From a virus, in the IMG/VR virus record IMGVR_UViG_3300009436_000096, positions 1 to 26,328 of that record: a DNA stretch of 26,328 bases; one strand, given 5' to 3'. Below are positions 23,871 to 26,328 of the stretch, in pieces. Made by a program: the position numbers and the translations under genes. The notes below the pieces were generated by a model, which saw nothing but the letters and a program-made list of their open reading frames with translations, was not told the origin of the DNA and ran no database searches. How positions within the stretch are numbered: position 1 is the stretch's first letter; each line of letters opens with the position of its first letter.

Positions 23871-23896
23871 AGGGATTCTTCGGAATCCCTTTTTTT
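23871..23896 (+). terminator. Intrinsic terminator with UUCG loop after gp23
   Basis: AGGGATTC (23871-23878) and GAATCCCT (23883-23890) form an 8-bp perfect stem closed by the C(UUCG)G tetraloop, followed by T7 ending at 23896. It ends the + strand structural transcript. On the opposite strand the stem is followed by AATCTTATC, a weak tract, so it is probably mostly one-directional. The last T residues lie in the stop region of the convergent gene. Confidence 0.92.
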
Positions 23897-24656
23897 ATGC
23901 CAGATATTCAGTAAGCTTATCGACTTTAAGTAAGAAGTCTTTATAAGCACTTTCAACCTTGAATTGATTATAAAAGAAGTATTTGTGGATTCGTTCCCAT
24001 ATCGATTTTTCAACCATCGGGTAACCAAAAGAGAATACAATACATTCGTAATGTTTGTAATTACGCCACATTTGTATATTCCAGAACTTAGTTAGTTCTT
24101 CATCTGTATATGGCTTTTCTCGTCTCTCCATTTGAGACATATTGTCGTAATTGTGATCATCGTAAACTATGTGTAAAGTAATGCCACCCTCGGACCACCA
24201 CGGGATGTTCTTACAAGGTCTTTCTTCGGAATTGATGGTGTTATCATACCAATGAATATCGCACCTTAGATCCTTCATCTCGTGCATAAACTGGCCCTTC
24301 TGAGCCTTATCGTTAAACACAACCCCGATATATCGGTGTTTAGAATCAGCATGTCCTTGGCAACTAGTGAAGGTTAGATAACCCTTCTGTTGTAAAGCAA
24401 GTACAGCATCTCTAACACCAGGTTCAAGATTCTTTTCCATTATATCAGAGTATTGACTGACGAACGTACTTACATATTTGCCGAATTCATCTTTAAATAC
24501 GTAAGTACGTCCATTATCAAAGTGCTCGTTGCCCTTTACGAACATAGCATACTTGTGGCAATCTTCAGGCGTGTTTAACGCAGGAATTGTTTCCTCTTGT
24601 ACGTATTGCTGTTCGTATTGGATACGATATTCATATTGAGACTTCAAACCCGCCAT
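23895..24656 (-). CDS. Unrecognised protein (253 aa)
   Basis: I do not recognise a named family. It is soluble, rich in Tyr, His and Trp, with no membrane segment. A segment at about residues 80-115 (VRDAVLALQQKGYLTFTSC, then QGH and RYIGVVF) has the shape of a motif seen in Tyw3-like and other small RNA- or metal-linked proteins (KGY.T.SSC.G). That resemblance is short and not an assignment. A middle part contains HWYDN and PWWSEGGITLHIVYDDHNYDN. It is the last gene of the minus-strand set, its ATG overlapping the end of the 70-aa gene by 13 bases. It converges on gp23 and its terminator. Confidence 0.7.
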   Translation of the reverse strand: MAGLKSQYEYRIQYEQQYVQEETIPALNTPEDCHKYAMFVKGNEHFDNGRTYVFKDEFGKYVSTFVSQYSDIMEKNLEPGVRDAVLALQQKGYLTFTSCQGHADSKHRYIGVVFNDKAQKGQFMHEMKDLRCDIHWYDNTINSEERPCKNIPWWSEGGITLHIVYDDHNYDNMSQMERREKPYTDEELTKFWNIQMWRNYKHYECIVFSFGYPMVEKSIWERIHKYFFYNQFKVESAYKDFLLKVDKLTEYLA

Positions 24657-24856
24657 TCCCTTTCTTCTTCAATAGCCATCTGAACGTATTGGTAATAGTC
24701 TCTATTCTCATCATCCATGTGTTGAAAATAGATGCTTACCTTATTCATTAGCTCATGAATTTTAGTACCTTCTTCGAGATGAGCTCTAGGATGTGACTCC
24801 ATAAGAGCTTGTATCTCGTCCATGATACTATTTAGCTTTTCTTGGATCTTACTCAT
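24644..24856 (-). CDS. Small helical protein (70 aa)
   Basis: Short, acidic, helical (KIQEKLNSIMDEIQALME), without membrane segment or cysteine. The ATG overlaps the stop of the upstream 44-aa membrane peptide (ATGA), and the 3' end overlaps the 253-aa gene by 13 bases. It is clearly part of the same transcript. Function unknown. Confidence 0.65.
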   Translation of the reverse strand: MSKIQEKLNSIMDEIQALMESHPRAHLEEGTKIHELMNKVSIYFQHMDDENRDYYQYVQMAIEEEREWRV

Positions 24857-24987
24857 AAGCCTAGTATTCCAAACAGGTTAAACCAGCCCATAGATGTACC
24901 AATGACTACTGGTAATCCAATCATAGTGAGCGCGATAATTAAAAAAGCTAAACCTACGCCTTTATTATGATAAGGTTCCTGATCCAT
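24853..24987 (-). CDS. Small single-pass membrane protein (44 aa)
   Basis: I take the ATG at 24987 because GAAAGGA lies about 6 bases upstream on the minus strand. A longer frame back to 25050 would overlap the DsbA-like gene extensively and has no site. The peptide is MDQEPYHNKGVGL followed by a hydrophobic stretch of about 30 residues (AFLIIALTMIGLPVVIGTSM then GWFNLFGILGL) forming one transmembrane helix or hairpin. It overlaps the DsbA-like gene by 23 bases and the 70-aa gene by four. Role unknown; small inner-membrane peptides of phages often act on the host envelope. Confidence 0.55.
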   Translation of the reverse strand: MDQEPYHNKGVGLAFLIIALTMIGLPVVIGTSMGWFNLFGILGL

Positions 24988-25276
24988 CTGAATCCTTTCC
25001 GAGCTGCAACGGTTCCATAACTGCTTCAGCAAACTGCATAAACTCTTCACTTTTTGCTGCTTCTTGAGCTAAATTAGATGCATGATAGATACGTGCTAAC
25101 TTGTTAAAGTCTTTCTTTGGTACCAAGCAATCTTCGAGAATTTTCTCAGCAATTGCTTTCATGTGATCCTTTTCAGCTTCTACCCGTAACATAGAATTCG
25201 ACATTTCCTGCAAAGCGCCTTGGATCTGTTTTCTATTCTTTTCGGTAATTATTGTTGGTAGTGTTTCATCACTCAT
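24965..25276 (-). CDS. dsbA: DsbA-like double-stranded DNA-binding protein (103 aa)
   Basis: The C-terminal half, ILEDCLVPKKDFNKLARIYHASN.......EEFMQFAEAV, resembles T4 DsbA (RAKDELGVDGKMFNRLLALYHKDN..). T4 DsbA is a small dsDNA-binding protein reported to bind near late promoters. The preceding helix (IQGALQEMSNSMLRVEAEKDHMKAI) also aligns with T4 DsbA. It is slightly longer than T4 DsbA (89). AGGAG precedes the ATG on the minus strand. A Gly/Ser/Asp tail follows the homologous part. The name rests on a remote but extended match. Confidence 0.7.
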   Translation of the reverse strand: MSDETLPTIITEKNRKQIQGALQEMSNSMLRVEAEKDHMKAIAEKILEDCLVPKKDFNKLARIYHASNLAQEAAKSEEFMQFAEAVMEPLQLGKDSDGSGTLS

Positions 25277-25304
25277 ATTTTACTCCTAAGTTGTATTTGT
25301 TTTT

Positions 25305-25391
25305 TCATTTACAATTATCTTCGTAGATGCCAGAATACTTTCGGTGATGACTCTGATCACCCTCATGTATTCTTATTTTATAGTTTCCCAT
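25305..25391 (-). CDS. Possible 28-aa ORF after the nucleotidyltransferase
   Basis: ATG at 25391 opens a 28-residue frame (MGNYKIRIHEGDQSHHRKYS then GIYEDNCK) that overlaps the nucleotidyltransferase end by 14 bases and fills the gap before the DsbA-like gene. The ribosome site is poor (GAGAAG directly against the ATG). The longer reading of this frame back to 25538 is a shadow of the nucleotidyltransferase. It could be chance. Confidence 0.25.
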   Translation of the reverse strand: MGNYKIRIHEGDQSHHRKYSGIYEDNCK

Positions 25392-25800
25392 CTTCTCTAA
25401 GTTGGGCCCTGATTTTCGTTGCCGATATTTCGTGAATTTCTTTGCCCAAGTCATGTTCGGTAAAAGTATAACCAACACCTCGACCATAGCTAATATCCAC
25501 AATGTTAGGAACGCAAATAATAATATATTCGTGACCATTACGATAACCCTCGCTAGCTAAGCCAGCTTCAATTGATTCTATTACTGAAATTTCACCAAAG
25601 GGATTATCAGACTGATCTGCGGTACGTCCACCGCCTGCATCTTTGCCTACAATCCCACCCACGTCTCGGACCATTATAGCGACTTGTCCAGTCACTTCTA
25701 AGGCCCTTTTAAATAATGCTGTATGACCACCATGCCAAGGCTGCCAACGCCCTAGCATTTGAGCTGTGGGCTTCTGATAGTCAAAAAATTCTTTCTCCAT
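25378..25800 (-). CDS. HxGH-type nucleotidyltransferase (140 aa)
   Basis: GRWQPWHGGH at residues 17-26 supplies the HxGH nucleotide-binding motif, and ISATKIR (125-131) the second ISS/TxxR-type motif of the cytidylyl/adenylyltransferase superfamily (nicotinamide-nucleotide adenylyltransferase and related). It is a single compact domain. In marine phages such genes lie near adenylylsulfate-kinase-like genes, as here. An AAGGAGGA ribosome site lies 7 bases before the ATG. Its substrate (NMN, a phosphorylated alcohol or a sulfur intermediate) is not readable from motifs. Confidence 0.85.
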   Translation of the reverse strand: MEKEFFDYQKPTAQMLGRWQPWHGGHTALFKRALEVTGQVAIMVRDVGGIVGKDAGGGRTADQSDNPFGEISVIESIEAGLASEGYRNGHEYIIICVPNIVDISYGRGVGYTFTEHDLGKEIHEISATKIRAQLREDGKL

Positions 25801-25801
25801 A

Positions 25802-26020
25802 TTAGTTCCTCCTTAAACCGATTTTAATATACTTATACCACAGCCTTTCGTGACCGTAGTACAATACGAACTTAATTACTAAATCTGCTAAGAATACCAT
25901 TCCAACTGCTTTTGGAGGTAGACCAAAGTAATAAGCAATTAAAGCCGTTGTTATACTAGCTATTATACGCCAAGTTACTGCTTTTGTCAAATGCCTAATT
26001 TTACTTACTGACTCAGACAT
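25802..26020 (-). CDS. DUF2061 membrane protein (72 aa)
   Basis: The pattern K.VTWRIIASITTALIAYYF..........ADLVIKFVLYYGHERLW is that of DUF2061 (two transmembrane segments with WR at the start and YY.HErlW at the end). This family is often next to adenylylsulfate kinase or sulfate-assimilation genes in bacteria and is carried by marine phages. It overlaps the upstream kinase-like gene by eight bases and is one base from the nucleotidyltransferase gene. It lies in the inner membrane; function unknown. Confidence 0.88.
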   Translation of the reverse strand: MSESVSKIRHLTKAVTWRIIASITTALIAYYFGLPPKAVGMVFLADLVIKFVLYYGHERLWYKYIKIGLRRN

Positions 26021-26328
26021 TCCTTTGCATCCATACTGAGATAACTTTCATCAATGTCTGGTGTGTATCATCAAACCATTCTGAAACTTTATAATCCACG
26101 TTCTGTGGTTCTACGAACATCTTATTAGTATCTTCAAAACGACCTTCATCGATAGTATCCATCCAAATAGTAAAGTCTGCATCAAATGCAGCTCTTGCTT
26201 CTTCGGTAGGACATACAAAATCTGTTACAGCAATAGCACCAGCTTTTACAACTCCGTCGCTTAAATGTCGCATACGATTTGCTTGTCTCATACGACCTTC
26301 AGGACTGAAATCCCAGTCATCGTATTCA
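26013..26328 (-). CDS. Adenylylsulfate kinase-like protein, C-terminal part (5' end outside window)
   Basis: The frame is open to the window edge, upstream of the first methionine in view: DWDFSPEGRMRQANRMR precedes it. VKAGAIAVTDFVCPTEEARAAF and WMDTIDEGRFEDTNKMF are characteristic of adenylylsulfate kinase (CysC)-like enzymes. The P-loop would lie outside the window. The family makes PAPS from APS and ATP, but phage copies can be related nucleotide kinases with other substrates. The next gene encodes DUF2061, a typical partner. It is probably the promoter-proximal part of the minus-strand operon. Confidence 0.85.
   Translation of the reverse strand, partial: EYDDWDFSPEGRMRQANRMRHLSDGVVKAGAIAVTDFVCPTEEARAAFDADFTIWMDTIDEGRFEDTNKMFVEPQNVDYKVSEWFDDTHQTLMKVISVWMQRNV

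Noticed and set aside
24988-25050. N-terminal extension of the small membrane protein to 25050
   Set aside because: No ribosome site upstream, and the extra 21 residues lie wholly within the DsbA-like gene in another frame.
25392-25538. Hydrophobic N-terminal part of a 77-aa frame overlapping the nucleotidyltransferase
   Set aside because: It runs antiphase to a well-supported enzyme on the same strand. Only the last 28 residues, outside most of the enzyme, are kept as a weak candidate.
1-26328. tRNA genes, CRISPR arrays, insertion sequences or integrase
   Set aside because: No cloverleaf-like intergenic sequence, direct-repeat array, transposase or recombinase was found; intergenic gaps are too short for most of these.

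Overview
The window is an AT-rich part of the genome of a tailed, T4-like myovirus. It most resembles the marine T4-like phages (cyanophage/pelagiphage type) and carries their conserved structural block in canonical order: gp13, gp14, gp15, gp16, gp17, gp18, gp19, gp20, a head-region protein, gp21, gp22, gp23. The host cannot be read directly. Protein relationships and low GC suggest a marine bacterium, by inference only. I see no rRNA, tRNA, CRISPR array, IS element or integrase.

Region 1 (1-3980, + strand) is a tightly packed accessory operon. It holds the C-terminal end of a radical-SAM/SPASM-type protein, two further complete radical-SAM enzymes with SPASM-like C-terminal cysteine clusters, a small acidic protein between them, an unrecognised 232-aa protein and a 2OG-Fe(II) oxygenase. 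This is the least explained part of the window and reads as a protein or small-molecule modification cassette.

Region 2 (about 4000-7915, + strand) starts with two paralogous small proteins of a phage family that I tentatively match to DUF7936. A sugar-linked trio follows: a GH130/GH43-like beta-propeller, a TPR-FkbM methyltransferase fusion, and a nucleotidyltransferase fused to a sugar-isomerase-type cupin. Region 3 (about 7976-9423) holds three small beta-rich proteins of probable tail/baseplate origin.

Region 4 (9423-23809, + strand) is the neck, tail, terminase, portal, prohead and capsid block. Its most unusual member is gp15: the normal sheath-terminator core is interrupted by about 430 residues, made of six Gly/Tyr beta repeats arranged three and three around a LamG-like domain. 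The head-region protein between gp20 and gp21 carries an EF-hand/dockerin-like loop.

Most structural transcription units are preceded by an octamer TATAAATA or a one-base variant, 20-80 bp before the start codon. This matches the T4 late-promoter consensus and implies a gp55/gp33/gp45-type late transcription system encoded elsewhere. The block ends at 23.8 kb in two hairpins, the second a strong intrinsic terminator with a UUCG loop.

Region 5 (23895-26328, - strand) is convergent and carries small overlapping non-structural genes. Read in their own direction these are: the C-terminal part of an adenylylsulfate-kinase-like protein (cut by the window edge), a DUF2061 membrane protein, an HxGH nucleotidyltransferase, a DsbA-like DNA-binding protein, a 44-aa membrane peptide, a 70-aa protein and a 253-aa protein of unknown function. 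No TATAAATA box was seen on this strand, so it is probably not under late control.
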